Assembly: GCA_021837545.1 (NCBI GenBank)
Contig: JAKBFR010000024.1
Location: 1 to 25,761 of the forward strand
DNA from: Bacillota bacterium
GTDB taxonomy: Bacteria; Bacillota_A; Clostridia; Clostridiales; Clostridiaceae
Length of the DNA: 25,761 nt
Direction of reading: 5' to 3'
Made by a program: the position numbers and the translations under genes. Shown one piece after another: positions 16,354 through 24,380 of this stretch (position 1 is the first letter of the stretch; the number at the start of each line of letters is the position of its first letter). The notes under the pieces are model-generated. The model was not told where the DNA came from, searched no databases, and was given only the letters and a program-made list of their open reading frames with translations.

Positions 16354-17900
16354 AAAATTCAAGGTATAGATTTAAAATAAAGAGCTTGAAATGGCAATTA
16401 TTATTTCGTTTCTGCATGATACTAATTATTTTATTAAGCATAATGGGAATTTTTCAATATATAAGTATGAAAAAATATTTATATACAACTAAAGTACAAG
16501 TTTTACAGCAAAAGTTTCATAATGTGGATTTAAGATATTTGTCAGAAGAAGAACTGTTAGATAGTTCTAAACATGATTCAGTTAATATTTTGAATAACTT
16601 AAAAGATAAGAATATGAGTTTAGCCCTAATTGACAAAAATGGAGAACAAATAGTTGGAATAAATAATAAAGATTATATTAAAGAAGAAATTTATGATGGT
16701 GACATTGATAATGGGAAAGGTAGTGATGAAGATAGTAAACATAAAGTCATAATACCAATGCCAGTTCCAGTGCTTTCTGAGGAAAATTATATAAGTCTAT
16801 TAAATGAAGATGGTAATTTGGAACACGATTATAAAGTTGTAAAAGATGAAAATAATAATTTACAATTAGTTGTGTGGAGAAAAGTTGGTGATATGTCATC
16901 ACCATCAGGGTTATTACAATTAAGCACATCAGTAGACGACTGTGAGGCTATATTAAATCGTGAAATATATATGCATACAAGTCTTTCACTTTTAATCTTA
17001 ATAATAGGGACAATTCTTGGAAGTACAATTTTTAAACGTACATTAAAGCCTCTATATAATATAACGGACACTGTTGAAAAAATAAATGTGACAGACTTAG
17101 ATAAAAGATTGCCAGAACACAATGGGCAACTAGAAATTGATAGATTGTCTAAGTCTTTTAATATTATGTTCAAAAGAATAGAAGCATCATTTCAGAAGGA
17201 ACAGGATATTAAAGATAAAATGAGACGGTTTGTGTCAGATGCTTCTCATGAACTAAGGACACCTTTAACTTCAATTCATGGTTTTGTAGAGGTTTTATTA
17301 CGAGGAGCAGCAAAAAATGAAGGTCAACTGAATCTAGCATTAAACAGCATATTAACAGAAAGCGAAAGACTCACAAAACTAGTAAATGATCTTTTAATGT
17401 TAACTAAGTTAGAACAGCAACCCGTTGTGGAAATTAAAATAGAAAATATTAATGAATTAATAGAAGAAATTCATCCACAGATTAAAATTCTTTGTGAAAA
17501 TAGAAAACTACAATTGGAATTAAAAGATAATATAATGGTTAATGTAAACAGAAATCAAATAAAACAAATTATTTTTAATCTAACTCAAAATGCTATATTC
17601 CATACAGATAAAAGTGAAGGTATTATAAAAATATCTACTGATGTGGAAAATTTAAAAGATGAAAATTTTGCAGTTTTAAAAATAATAGATAATGGGACTG
17701 GGATATCTGAAGAACATATTGATAAGATATATGATAGATTTTTCAGAAGTGAGTCACATAGATCAAGAGAACATGGTGGATATGGATTAGGTCTTTCTAT
17801 AGTAAAATCTATAATAGATAGTAATCATGGTGAAATTTACGTAGAAAGTGTAGTAGGAGTTGGAACAACATTTTCTGTATATTTGAAATTAGCAAAATAA
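16350..17900 (+). CDS. Membrane sensor histidine kinase
   Basis: 516-aa kinase partner of the preceding regulator. Transmembrane segments at about 18-38 and 209-228 enclose an extracytoplasmic sensor of about 170 residues with no Pfam domain I recognise and an acidic stretch (115-131). HAMP follows (about 229-282), then HisKA with phosphoacceptor H300 in DASHELRTP. The HATPase domain has the N-box around N414 (FNLTQNA), the G1 box DNGTG (447-451) and the G2 box GYGLGL (477-482). Start ATG 16350 overlaps the regulator stop. A strong terminator follows at 17991. The signal sensed is unknown; location before a flavin-based electron-transfer pair suggests a redox or cell-envelope cue. Confidence 0.93.
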   Translation: MKNSRYRFKIKSLKWQLLFRFCMILIILLSIMGIFQYISMKKYLYTTKVQVLQQKFHNVDLRYLSEEELLDSSKHDSVNILNNLKDKNMSLALIDKNGEQIVGINNKDYIKEEIYDGDIDNGKGSDEDSKHKVIIPMPVPVLSEENYISLLNEDGNLEHDYKVVKDENNNLQLVVWRKVGDMSSPSGLLQLSTSVDDCEAILNREIYMHTSLSLLILIIGTILGSTIFKRTLKPLYNITDTVEKINVTDLDKRLPEHNGQLEIDRLSKSFNIMFKRIEASFQKEQDIKDKMRRFVSDASHELRTPLTSIHGFVEVLLRGAAKNEGQLNLALNSILTESERLTKLVNDLLMLTKLEQQPVVEIKIENINELIEEIHPQIKILCENRKLQLELKDNIMVNVNRNQIKQIIFNLTQNAIFHTDKSEGIIKISTDVENLKDENFAVLKIIDNGTGISEEHIDKIYDRFFRSESHRSREHGGYGLGLSIVKSIIDSNHGEIYVESVVGVGTTFSVYLKLAK

Positions 17901-17990
17901 TTTAAAGAGATTATCTGAATTCTATTATTGGATTAAAGATAAAAATTAAATTATATTAATCGAAATTTTTTTAAAATATAAACTAACTAG

Positions 17991-18027
17991 AAATAAAGGG
18001 TACTCTTTGTAGAGTGCCCTTTATTTT
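17991..18027 (+). terminator. Terminator of the two-component operon
   Basis: A 16-bp stem, 17991-18006 with 18011-18026, one T-G wobble, loop TTGT; the 3' arm ends in ATTTT. It includes AAAGGGTACTCT / AGAGTGCCCTTT. Confidence 0.88.
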
Positions 18028-18040
18028 ATAGCTTCTATGT

Positions 18041-18096
18041 TTCTCAGCAAATTCTCAGCTTGGGTTAAGGTAGTATTAAGACTACCTTGTTATAAT
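18041..18096 (+). promoter_or_regulatory. Probable response-regulator box and extended -10 promoter for apbE
   Basis: TTCTCAGC at 18041-18048 and again at 18052-18059: a direct repeat with exact 11-bp period. Then comes a hairpin AAGGTAGT/ACTACCTT (18067-18088), then TGTTATAAT, an extended -10 whose TATAAT is at 18091-18096. At the -35 position (about 18068) there is AGGTAG, not TTGACA. A missing -35 with an 11-bp repeat just upstream is the usual layout of an OmpR/PhoB-type activated promoter. Confidence 0.5.
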
Positions 18097-18159
18097 TCAA
18101 ATAATGAATTAATTAGTTGATGTATTTAGGGCATTCAACATATGCCAAGGAGGTATGAT

Positions 18160-19209
18160 TTGACTATAAGTACAATGAGCATTGAATTATTAATAATCGC
18201 AATTATAGTAGGTTTAATTTTAATTTTTATATTTGTTACTGGACAATATGAAAGACCAGAAATAGTAAAGAGTAGTTATGCTCTTGGTACTATAATAAAT
18301 TTTAAAATATCAGGCAGTAAAGGTCAAAAGGCAATTGAAGAAGCAATTGAAAAATTAAATGACATTGACGATAAGATGTCAGCATTTAAAGAAGAGAGTG
18401 ATATATCAAAAATAAATTCTAAAGCTGGGGTTACTCCAGAAGCTGTAAGCAAAGATACTTATTCCGTAGTAAAAAAGGCTGTGGAGTATAGCAAAGTCTT
18501 AGAAGGAACTTTTGATCCAACAATAAGGCCTTTAGTAAAACTTTGGAATATAGGCACAGAGGAAGAGGCAATTCCTGAAAAATTTCAAATAGAGGAAACA
18601 TTAAATCTTGTTAATTACAATGATGTGATCCTAAATGAAAGTAACAATTCAATAATGCTAAAGCATAAGAAACAAGCTCTAGATGTTGGAGGAATAGCTA
18701 AGGGATTTGCAGCAGATCAAGTGAGAGACATTTTTTATAAACATAATATTAAAAGTGCGCTAATTGATTTAGGAGGAAATATTTTTGCTCTTGGAAGTAA
18801 AGATGATGGAACTCCTTGGAAGGTTGGAATTCAAAATCCATTTAAGCCTAGAGGCGAATACATTGGAATTGTAAGTGTTAAAAATAAATCTGTAGTTACA
18901 TCAGGTAATTATGAGAGGTATTTCAAAAAAGATGGAAAAATGTTTCATCATATAATTGATCCGAGTACTGGATATCCATCACAAAGTAAAATTATAAGTG
19001 CAACTATTATATCTGACAATTCAATTGATGGAGATGGATTATCAACTGGAGTTTATATTCTTGGTGTAGATAAAGCAATGAAAATTATAGAAGATATAGA
19101 TGGTATTGATGCAATATTTATCACTGAAGATACGGATGTTTATATAACAAATGGTATTGATAAAGAGATTTTCACATTAACAGATGAGGGATTCTCAATT
19201 GTCAATTAG
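18160..19209 (+). CDS. FAD:protein FMN transferase (ApbE family)
   Basis: Attaches FMN covalently to threonine in flavin-binding domains, using FAD as donor, on the outer face of the membrane. A signal-anchor helix (about residues 7-27) replaces the lipobox of many ApbE proteins. Family motifs (residue numbers from TTG 18160): the SSYALGTIINF start of the domain, MSAFKEESDISKIN, DVGGIAKGFAADQ, LIDLGGNIFALG, HHIIDPSTGYP and the C-terminal DGLSTGVYILG metal-binding region. The start is TTG at 18160: the only good Shine-Dalgarno, AAGGAGG (18146-18152), lies inside the longer frame that begins at ATG 18142. The last two codons and stop fall in a heptad array. The next gene encodes its likely substrate, carrying two flavinylation motifs. 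Confidence 0.92.
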   Translation: MTISTMSIELLIIAIIVGLILIFIFVTGQYERPEIVKSSYALGTIINFKISGSKGQKAIEEAIEKLNDIDDKMSAFKEESDISKINSKAGVTPEAVSKDTYSVVKKAVEYSKVLEGTFDPTIRPLVKLWNIGTEEEAIPEKFQIEETLNLVNYNDVILNESNNSIMLKHKKQALDVGGIAKGFAADQVRDIFYKHNIKSALIDLGGNIFALGSKDDGTPWKVGIQNPFKPRGEYIGIVSVKNKSVVTSGNYERYFKKDGKMFHHIIDPSTGYPSQSKIISATIISDNSIDGDGLSTGVYILGVDKAMKIIEDIDGIDAIFITEDTDVYITNGIDKEIFTLTDEGFSIVN

Positions 19210-19223
19210 CAATGATCAATGTT
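19196..19223 (+). repeat. Four-unit heptad array E overlapping the apbE stop codon
   Basis: CAATTGT, CAATTAG, CAATGAT and CAATGTT begin at 19196, 19203, 19210 and 19217. The apbE stop TAG (19207-19209) is the last three bases of the second unit, and the protein ends S-I-V-N encoded by the array. No paired inverted arm is evident. Confidence 0.7.
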
Positions 19224-19287
19224 TAATAAACAATACCAAAGTAGTAATAATAAAAATAATATGAGGTTAGAAAAGGAGTAATAAATT

Positions 19288-21039
19288 ATGGCTAAGAAAA
19301 TGAAGAAATCGCAGATTTTAAGACATTTTATACAATTAATTTTATTTATACTGTTACCTGGATTGTATGCAATGACTTTTAGTGAATTAAAAACAGTTTA
19401 TCAAATGGTTATTGGAGGGAATTTTAACTTTATTCAAGCATTCCCAAGTTTAGTGGAATTTACAACTATTATGATTTTAACAATAATAATGGGAAGATGG
19501 TTTTGCGGATGGTTATGTGCTTTTGGAGCTTATAACGATTTAATATATGCTATTTCAAAAAAAATATTTAAGGTAAAATTTAGAGTTAATGAAAAAGTAG
19601 ATGCAATTTTAAAATATACAAAATACGTAGTTTTAGCGTTTATAATAATTGTTTCTTGGACAATGGGAAGCAGTATTCTAGAAAGTGTAAGTCCATGGGA
19701 TGCATTTGGGCAAATTACAGATTTATCTACTGTTATATCAAGTTTATTGATAGGATTAGTACTTTTAATATTAATTACAATAGGAGCAGCTTTCATTGAA
19801 AGATTCTTCTGTAGATATTTATGTCCTTTAGGAGCTGTATTTTCAATAATATCAAGAATTGGAATAACAAAAATTAATAAGCCTAAAGCTGATTGTGGTA
19901 AATGCAGAGCTTGTACAATGAACTGTTCAATGGGATTAAAGCTCTATAGAGTAAATGGTGCTCGTGGAGGCGATTGTATAAATTGCTTAAAATGTACGGA
20001 AGTATGTCCTAGAAATAATGCCAATGTAAATATACTTGGACAAGATTTAAATAAAGAGCTAGCTGGTTCTGTAGCAATGGCTACAATGTTAGGTGTTTAT
20101 GGACTAACAAATTTTGGAGCAGATGCTTTAACTAACTCTGGCATAATTTCAAACCCTAGTGCAATTTCAACTAATGTAGCTTCAGATAGTTCAACATCAG
20201 ATAACGCTTTACAAAAGTATAAAGACGGAACATATACAGGAAGTGGTCAAGGATTTAGAGGGGGAACAACTAAAGTTTCTGTTACCGTAGCTGATGGGAA
20301 AATAGCAAAGATAGAAACTTTATCAAATGGAGATACTTCACAGTATTTTGAAAGAGCTTCAGGAACTATAACAAAAGAAATACTTGCAAAACAATCAACT
20401 TCAGTAGATACGGTTTCAGGAGCTACTTTTAGTTCTAAAGGAATCATAAGTGCTGTTAAAGATGCATTAAATCAAGCATCTATTTCATCTTCCAACAATG
20501 ATAATTCTAGCAATAATAGTGGAACTAAAGATGAAGCTGTAACTTCAAACACAGCAGAAGATACTAAGAATGCAACTTCAGATTCAAAAGTAGATCAAGG
20601 AAGCACAAGTTCTAATACATATTCTACTAGTACTTCTTCTAACAATAATACTAGCACTAAAAGTGATGCTACAACTTCAGCTCCAGTGGTGACACCTAAA
20701 ACTACAACTTCAGATCCAAAAGCAACTCAAGGAACTACAAGCTCTAATCCAACAAGTAGTAATAAAGGTGCTTACAAAGATGGAACATATACAGGAAGTG
20801 GCCAAGGATTTAACGGCGGAACAACTAGAGTTTCTGTTACTGTAGCGGATGGTAAAATAACTAATATACAAACTTTATCAAATGGAGATATTCCACAATA
20901 TTATAAAAGAGCTTCAGGAACTGTAATTAGTAATATTATTTCAAAGCAATCAGCTTCAGTTGACACAGTTTCAGGAGCTACATATAGCTCAAAAGGAATC
21001 ATGAGTGCAGTAGCAAATGCTTTGAGTCAAGCAAAATAA
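19288..21039 (+). CDS. NapH-like 4Fe-4S membrane protein fused to two FMN-binding domains
   Basis: 583-aa predicted membrane electron-transfer protein. N-terminal half: about five transmembrane helices (near 11-30, 55-70, 112-127, 150-170, 172-190) with the NapH/NosR cysteine pairs C73/C77 (FCGWLC) and C175/C179 (CRYLCPLG). Two ferredoxin clusters follow: C203-C206-C209-C213 and C230-C233-C236-C240. After a helix near 258-275 come FMN-binding domain 1 (about 310-398), a Ser/Thr/Asn-rich linker (399-494) and domain 2 (about 496-583). Each domain carries DTVSGAT, so T380 and T565 are the expected covalent FMN sites for the adjacent ApbE. Likely path: membrane donor to Fe-S clusters to external flavins. 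The domains are near-duplicates. AAGGAG precedes ATG 19288. Confidence 0.9.
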   Translation: MAKKMKKSQILRHFIQLILFILLPGLYAMTFSELKTVYQMVIGGNFNFIQAFPSLVEFTTIMILTIIMGRWFCGWLCAFGAYNDLIYAISKKIFKVKFRVNEKVDAILKYTKYVVLAFIIIVSWTMGSSILESVSPWDAFGQITDLSTVISSLLIGLVLLILITIGAAFIERFFCRYLCPLGAVFSIISRIGITKINKPKADCGKCRACTMNCSMGLKLYRVNGARGGDCINCLKCTEVCPRNNANVNILGQDLNKELAGSVAMATMLGVYGLTNFGADALTNSGIISNPSAISTNVASDSSTSDNALQKYKDGTYTGSGQGFRGGTTKVSVTVADGKIAKIETLSNGDTSQYFERASGTITKEILAKQSTSVDTVSGATFSSKGIISAVKDALNQASISSSNNDNSSNNSGTKDEAVTSNTAEDTKNATSDSKVDQGSTSSNTYSTSTSSNNNTSTKSDATTSAPVVTPKTTTSDPKATQGTTSSNPTSSNKGAYKDGTYTGSGQGFNGGTTRVSVTVADGKITNIQTLSNGDIPQYYKRASGTVISNIISKQSASVDTVSGATYSSKGIMSAVANALSQAK

Positions 21040-21052
21040 TAAAACTCTTTTA

Positions 21053-21113
21053 AATAGCTACTTTTCAATGAAGACATCTTCATTGAAAAGTAGCTATTCT
21101 TATATATTTTTTT
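21053..21113 (+). terminator. Terminator after the flavoprotein gene
   Basis: A perfect 22-bp inverted repeat, 21053-21074 with 21077-21098, only two bases between arms, then T-rich sequence to 21113. The stem includes AATAGCTACTTTTCAATG. Unusually long and perfect for an intrinsic terminator. Confidence 0.85.
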
Positions 21114-21220
21114 ATTTACATTGAATTAAATTAAGATGATTACATGATAACTAACACATTTATAGAAATTGTTAATATAATAATTGAAGGATTTATAATA
21201 TAAACAGGAGTATGATATAA

Positions 21221-21415
21221 ATGCCAAGCAAAAATAGAAATAATATAAGTCACAAGTCCATAATGGTACCAATAAATCGAATTAAAACAAAGAAAGAGAC
21301 AATTTTAATTGAAGTTGAAAAAAATCAAGTTATAGGTGAATTTATTAATGAATTTGAAATAATAAAACCTGTGAAAAGGTATGGCAAATATTACGTACTA
21401 GTAAAGAACAAGTAA
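21221..21415 (+). CDS. Small unknown protein, 64 aa
   Basis: I do not recognise this protein. It is very basic in its first 27 residues (many K, R and N), then has a compact stretch with alternating hydrophobic residues (TILIEVEKNQVIGEFINEF) and ends in VKRYGKYYVLVKNK, suggesting a small beta-rich fold. No signal peptide or cysteine. AGGAG lies about 9 bases before ATG 21221, and coding-like codon choice supports a real gene. It sits alone between the flavoprotein terminator and the thiamin riboswitch, same strand, with no evident partner. Weak resemblance to the start of ParB-like domains is too slight to name it. Confidence 0.6.
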   Translation: MPSKNRNNISHKSIMVPINRIKTKKETILIEVEKNQVIGEFINEFEIIKPVKRYGKYYVLVKNK

Positions 21416-21425
21416 AAATATATAC

Positions 21426-21452
21426 TTGACGTTTTAACCTTAATGTTATAAT
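21426..21452 (+). promoter_or_regulatory. Promoter of the thiD riboswitch transcript
   Basis: TTGACG (21426-21431), a short 15-bp spacer and TATAAT (21447-21452) preceded by TGT, giving an extended -10 (TGTTATAAT). Transcription would start about 25-30 bases before the riboswitch. Confidence 0.55.
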
Positions 21453-21486
21453 CTTTAGGGTATGAACGATGATTTTAGAATTGAAT

Positions 21487-21576
21487 AACTAGGGGGGCTA
21501 ATATTTTAGCTGAGATTGGAAAAATTGATTTCCTGACTCTTATAACCTGATTTGGCTAATACCAACGTAGGGAAGT
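21487..21576 (+). ncRNA. TPP riboswitch (THI element)
   Basis: Conserved parts are in order: ACTAGGGGGGCTAA (about 21488-21501), CTGAGA (21510-21515), then ACCTGATTTGGCTAATACC and AACGTAGGGAAGT to 21576. These are the pyrimidine-sensing and pyrophosphate-sensing arms of the TPP aptamer. It lies 113 bp before thiD with a terminator between, so thiamin pyrophosphate should turn thiD off by early termination. Confidence 0.95.
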
Positions 21577-21627
21577 ATATTAATATTTGTGTATAGTTTT
21601 GAAGTATACATGTGCATATTTTATTGA

Positions 21628-21655
21628 TGTATTCCTTAAGGAATACATTTTTTTT
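21628..21655 (+). terminator. Riboswitch-controlled terminator before thiD
   Basis: TGTATTCCT pairs with AGGAATACA (21628-21647, perfect palindrome), followed by eight T (21648-21655). The 5' arm TGTATTCC can instead pair with GGAA(G)TATA at 21571-21579, which overlaps the closing strand of the aptamer. That gives a simple either/or antiterminator: aptamer closed allows the terminator, aptamer open blocks it. Confidence 0.88.
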
Positions 21656-21689
21656 GCGTAAAAATAATTTAAGATGAGAGGATGATTTT

Positions 21690-22499
21690 ATGTTTAGAGC
21701 ATTGACAATTGCCGGGTCTGATACTTGTGGAGGTGCAGGAATTCAAGCTGATTTAAAATCTTTTTCAGCTAATGGAGTTTATGGAATGAGTGTTATTACA
21801 GCTGTAACGGTTCAAAATACTATGGGTGTTTTTGGAATTCAAGATATAAATCCAGAAATAATTGAGGCGCAAATTGATGTTATTTTTGAGGATATTAGAG
21901 TTGATGCTATTAAAATAGGAATGGTATCACAAATTCCATCTATTAAAGCAATATCAAAGGCTTTAAGAAAAATTGAAAAACTACCAGCAATAGTTTTAGA
22001 TCCTGTTATGATTTCAAAAAGTGGATTTAATTTATTATCAAAGGATGCAAAAGATACTTTGATAAAAGAATTACTTCCATTAGCAACATTAATCACTCCA
22101 AATTTACCAGAAGCAGAAGAAATTTTAGGTATGGAAATAAAAACTTTAGATGATATGAAAGAAGCAGCTTTAAAGCTTATAAAAATGGGACCTAAAGCAG
22201 TTTTAGTTAAAGGTGGTCATTTAGAAGGTGCAGCTACTGATTTATTATTTGATGGAAAAGAATTTATAGTTTTAAAGCAAGAAAGAATAAATACTACTCA
22301 TACTCATGGGACAGGATGTACTTTATCTTCTGCAATAGCTGCAAATTTAGCTAAAAATATGACTATGGAGGAAGCAGTGAGAGAAGGAAAGAAGTACATA
22401 ACAGTTGCAATTGAACATGGATTTGATCTTGGAAAGGGTGTTGGTCCTACTAATCACTTTTATGAACTTTATAAAAAAGCTGGAATGATAATTGATTAA
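21690..22499 (+). CDS. thiD: Hydroxymethylpyrimidine / phosphomethylpyrimidine kinase
   Basis: Phosphorylates HMP and HMP-phosphate to HMP-diphosphate, the pyrimidine half of thiamin. 269 aa, ribokinase-like fold: AGSDTCGGAGIQADLK near residues 7-22, a DPVMISKSG segment around residue 106, and the anion-hole motif HGTGCTLSSAIAANL near 206 with the catalytic aspartate-equivalent position just before CTLSS replaced as usual in ThiD. ATG at 21690 with GAGAGGA upstream. Controlled by the TPP riboswitch and terminator directly upstream. A weak hairpin AAATGGC/GCCATTT (22500-22520) follows the stop with no T-tract, so read-through toward thiC is possible. Confidence 0.95.
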   Translation: MFRALTIAGSDTCGGAGIQADLKSFSANGVYGMSVITAVTVQNTMGVFGIQDINPEIIEAQIDVIFEDIRVDAIKIGMVSQIPSIKAISKALRKIEKLPAIVLDPVMISKSGFNLLSKDAKDTLIKELLPLATLITPNLPEAEEILGMEIKTLDDMKEAALKLIKMGPKAVLVKGGHLEGAATDLLFDGKEFIVLKQERINTTHTHGTGCTLSSAIAANLAKNMTMEEAVREGKKYITVAIEHGFDLGKGVGPTNHFYELYKKAGMIID

Positions 22500-22611
22500 A
22501 AATGGCCGTTGATGCCATTTATGGTACCTTGTAGACAATAAACAATTTTGAGTTAAACTCTTTTAGAGTTTGTGTATTCCAACAAGAATTTTATATATTC
22601 TAAACCATAAA

Positions 22612-22649
22612 TATTCTTCAGAATATTACCATATATATTCTGAAGAATA
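22612..22649 (+). repeat. 15-bp perfect hairpin upstream of the structured element
   Basis: TATTCTTCAGAATAT (22612-22626) pairs with ATATTCTGAAGAATA (22635-22649) around 8 bases; each arm is itself nearly palindromic. It ends 7 bases before copy 2 of the structured element. No T-tract, so its role is unclear; it may be part of the same mobile or RNA unit. Confidence 0.5.
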
Positions 22650-22655
22650 CGCACG

Positions 22656-22808
22656 TATCAAGTGAAACTTGATTAAGGTGGGGTTTAATACCCAGCTGAA
22701 TCCTAATTGAAATTATAACCTCAAGGGGTACCTCGTCTAGGGTCGAGCCACTGTTATCTCCCGCTTAAAGAAGAGGGAGTGTTACAGTGGATAGACATCA
22801 GATAAAAG
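22656..22808 (+). ncRNA. Dispersed structured element, copy 2, in the thiD-thiC gap
   Basis: Begins with the same 18 bases as copy 1 (TATCAAGTGAAACTTGAT), then a GATTAAGGTGGG/CCCAGCTGAATC stem, CC-TCAA-GG, CCT-CGTCT-AGG, and a larger variable hairpin. That hairpin has CCACTGT pairing with ACAGTGG and CTCCC with GGGAG. It ends ATCAGATAAAAG. It is not a THI element: CTGAGA and ACCTGAT...GTAGGGA are absent. The rest of the 471-bp gap (22500-22970) has hairpins at 22500-22520 and 22612-22649. It also has two imperfect 18-20-bp direct repeats starting CACAA (22838 and 22858). Confidence 0.5.
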
Positions 22809-22970
22809 AAGTACTCACAGATGAAAAAGTGTGTTAGCACAACCAAGAACTTTTTTACACAATTAAGAATTTTCACACATATAAAAAGCTAAAGTATTTA
22901 TTCATTAATATTATACGATTAAGTTAAGGCATAATTGTATTTAAAATAGAATGTGAGGAGAGAATAAAAA

Positions 22971-24287
22971 ATGAATTATAAAACACAAATGGAAGCAGCT
23001 AAAAAAGGTAGAGTTACTAAAGAAATGAAGGTAGTAGCTAAGAAAGAAAATATTTCGGAAGAAAAATTAATGAAGCTTGTAGCAGAAGGTAAGGTAGCTA
23101 TTCCAGCTAATATTAATCATAAATCACTTAGTCCAGAAGGTATTGGGGATGGACTAAAAACTAAAATAAATGTAAACTTAGGTGTTTCAGGAGACTGTGT
23201 TGATTACACAAATGAAATGCAAAAAGTAAAGATGGCAATTGAGTTTGGTGCCGAAGCCATCATGGATTTAAGTAACTATGGGAAGACTCAAGAATTTAGA
23301 GAAAAACTTATTGAATATTCTCCAGCTATGATAGGTACAGTTCCAATGTATGATGCAATTGGATACCTTGAAAAAGACCTTTTAGATATAAAAGCAGAAG
23401 ATTTTCTTCGCGTAGTTAGACAACATGCAAAAGCTGGAGTTGATTTTGTTACTATTCATGCTGGATTAAATAAAAGAACAGTTGAATTATTTAAAGAAGA
23501 TAAGAGAAGATTAAATATTGTATCTCGTGGAGGTTCTTTATTATTTGCTTGGATGGAAATGACAGGAAATGAAAACCCATTCTATGAATATTATGATGAA
23601 TTACTTGAAATACTTAGAGAATACGATGTTACAATAAGCCTTGGAGATGCAATGAGACCAGGATGTATTGATGACTCAACTGATGCAGGACAAATTACTG
23701 AACTTATTGAGTTAGGATTACTTACAAAGAGAGCTTGGGCAAAAGATGTTCAAGTTATGGTTGAAGGACCAGGACATATGGCTATGAATGAAATTGCAGC
23801 TAATATGCAAATTCAAAAAAGATTATGTCATGGAGCACCTTTTTATGTACTAGGGCCTTTAGTTACAGATATAGCACCAGGATATGATCATATAACATCA
23901 GCTATTGGTGGAGCTATTGCAGCAACAAATGGAGCAAACTTCCTTTGTTATGTAACACCAGCTGAACATTTAAGACTTCCAGATTTAGCAGATGTCAAGG
24001 AAGGAATTATAGCATCAAAAATAGCAGCTCATGCAGCAGATATAGCTAATGGACTTCCAGGGGCAAGAAACCAAGATAATGCAATGGCGGATGCTCGTCA
24101 AAAACTTGATTGGGAAGAAATGTTCAAAGTTGCTATTGATGGAGAAAAAGCTAGAACATATTTTGAAAGTTTACCACCAGAAGAAAAACATAGCTGCTCT
24201 ATGTGTGGAAAAATGTGTGCAGTAAGAACAACTAATATGATTTTAAATGGTGAAAAAGTAGAACTACTTAATCCAATTAACAGTTAA
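22971..24287 (+). CDS. thiC: Phosphomethylpyrimidine synthase (radical SAM)
   Basis: Rearranges aminoimidazole ribotide to HMP-phosphate with S-adenosylmethionine and a [4Fe-4S] cluster. 438 aa, the short form found in anaerobes that lacks the N-terminal extension of E. coli and Bacillus ThiC. Visible: [64 protein letters not shown] and the C-terminal cluster motif [12 protein letters not shown]. The cysteine spacing here is C-x2-C-x3-C, one residue shorter than the CSMCGPKFC form. ATG at 22971 with GAGGAG upstream. No TPP riboswitch precedes it. The C-terminal PINS and the stop are encoded by heptad units (24274-24287). Confidence 0.96.
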   Translation: MNYKTQMEAAKKGRVTKEMKVVAKKENISEEKLMKLVAEGKVAIPANINHKSLSPEGIGDGLKTKINVNLGVSGDCVDYTNEMQKVKMAIEFGAEAIMDLSNYGKTQEFREKLIEYSPAMIGTVPMYDAIGYLEKDLLDIKAEDFLRVVRQHAKAGVDFVTIHAGLNKRTVELFKEDKRRLNIVSRGGSLLFAWMEMTGNENPFYEYYDELLEILREYDVTISLGDAMRPGCIDDSTDAGQITELIELGLLTKRAWAKDVQVMVEGPGHMAMNEIAANMQIQKRLCHGAPFYVLGPLVTDIAPGYDHITSAIGGAIAATNGANFLCYVTPAEHLRLPDLADVKEGIIASKIAAHAADIANGLPGARNQDNAMADARQKLDWEEMFKVAIDGEKARTYFESLPPEEKHSCSMCGKMCAVRTTNMILNGEKVELLNPINS

Positions 24288-24320
24288 CAATTGAGGACGA
24301 AATTCCTATGGGATTTCTTC
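24274..24320 (+). repeat. Heptad array F with central hairpin, overlapping the thiC stop
   Basis: CAATTAA (24274), CAGTTAA (24281; its TAA is the thiC stop) and CAATTGA (24288), then a hairpin GAAATTCC-TAT-GGGATTTC (24299-24317). This is the same heptads-then-hairpin layout as the element at 25465. The inverted arm is reduced to TTCAATTA. Confidence 0.65.
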
Positions 24321-24335
24321 AATTATATTTAGAAG

Positions 24336-24380
24336 ATACATGCTAATTTTTGAATTAAGACTATTGAGCATGTATTATTT
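24336..24380 (+). terminator. Probable terminator after thiC
   Basis: ATACATGCT (24336-24344) pairs with AGCATGTAT (24367-24375) across a 22-base loop, then TATTTCT. Moderate stem and weak T-tract. Confidence 0.5.

Noticed and set aside
22656..22808. TPP riboswitch for thiC
   Set aside because: It lacks CTGAGA and the ACCTGAT...GTAGGGA core, and is homologous to the element in the arg cluster, which has nothing to do with thiamin.
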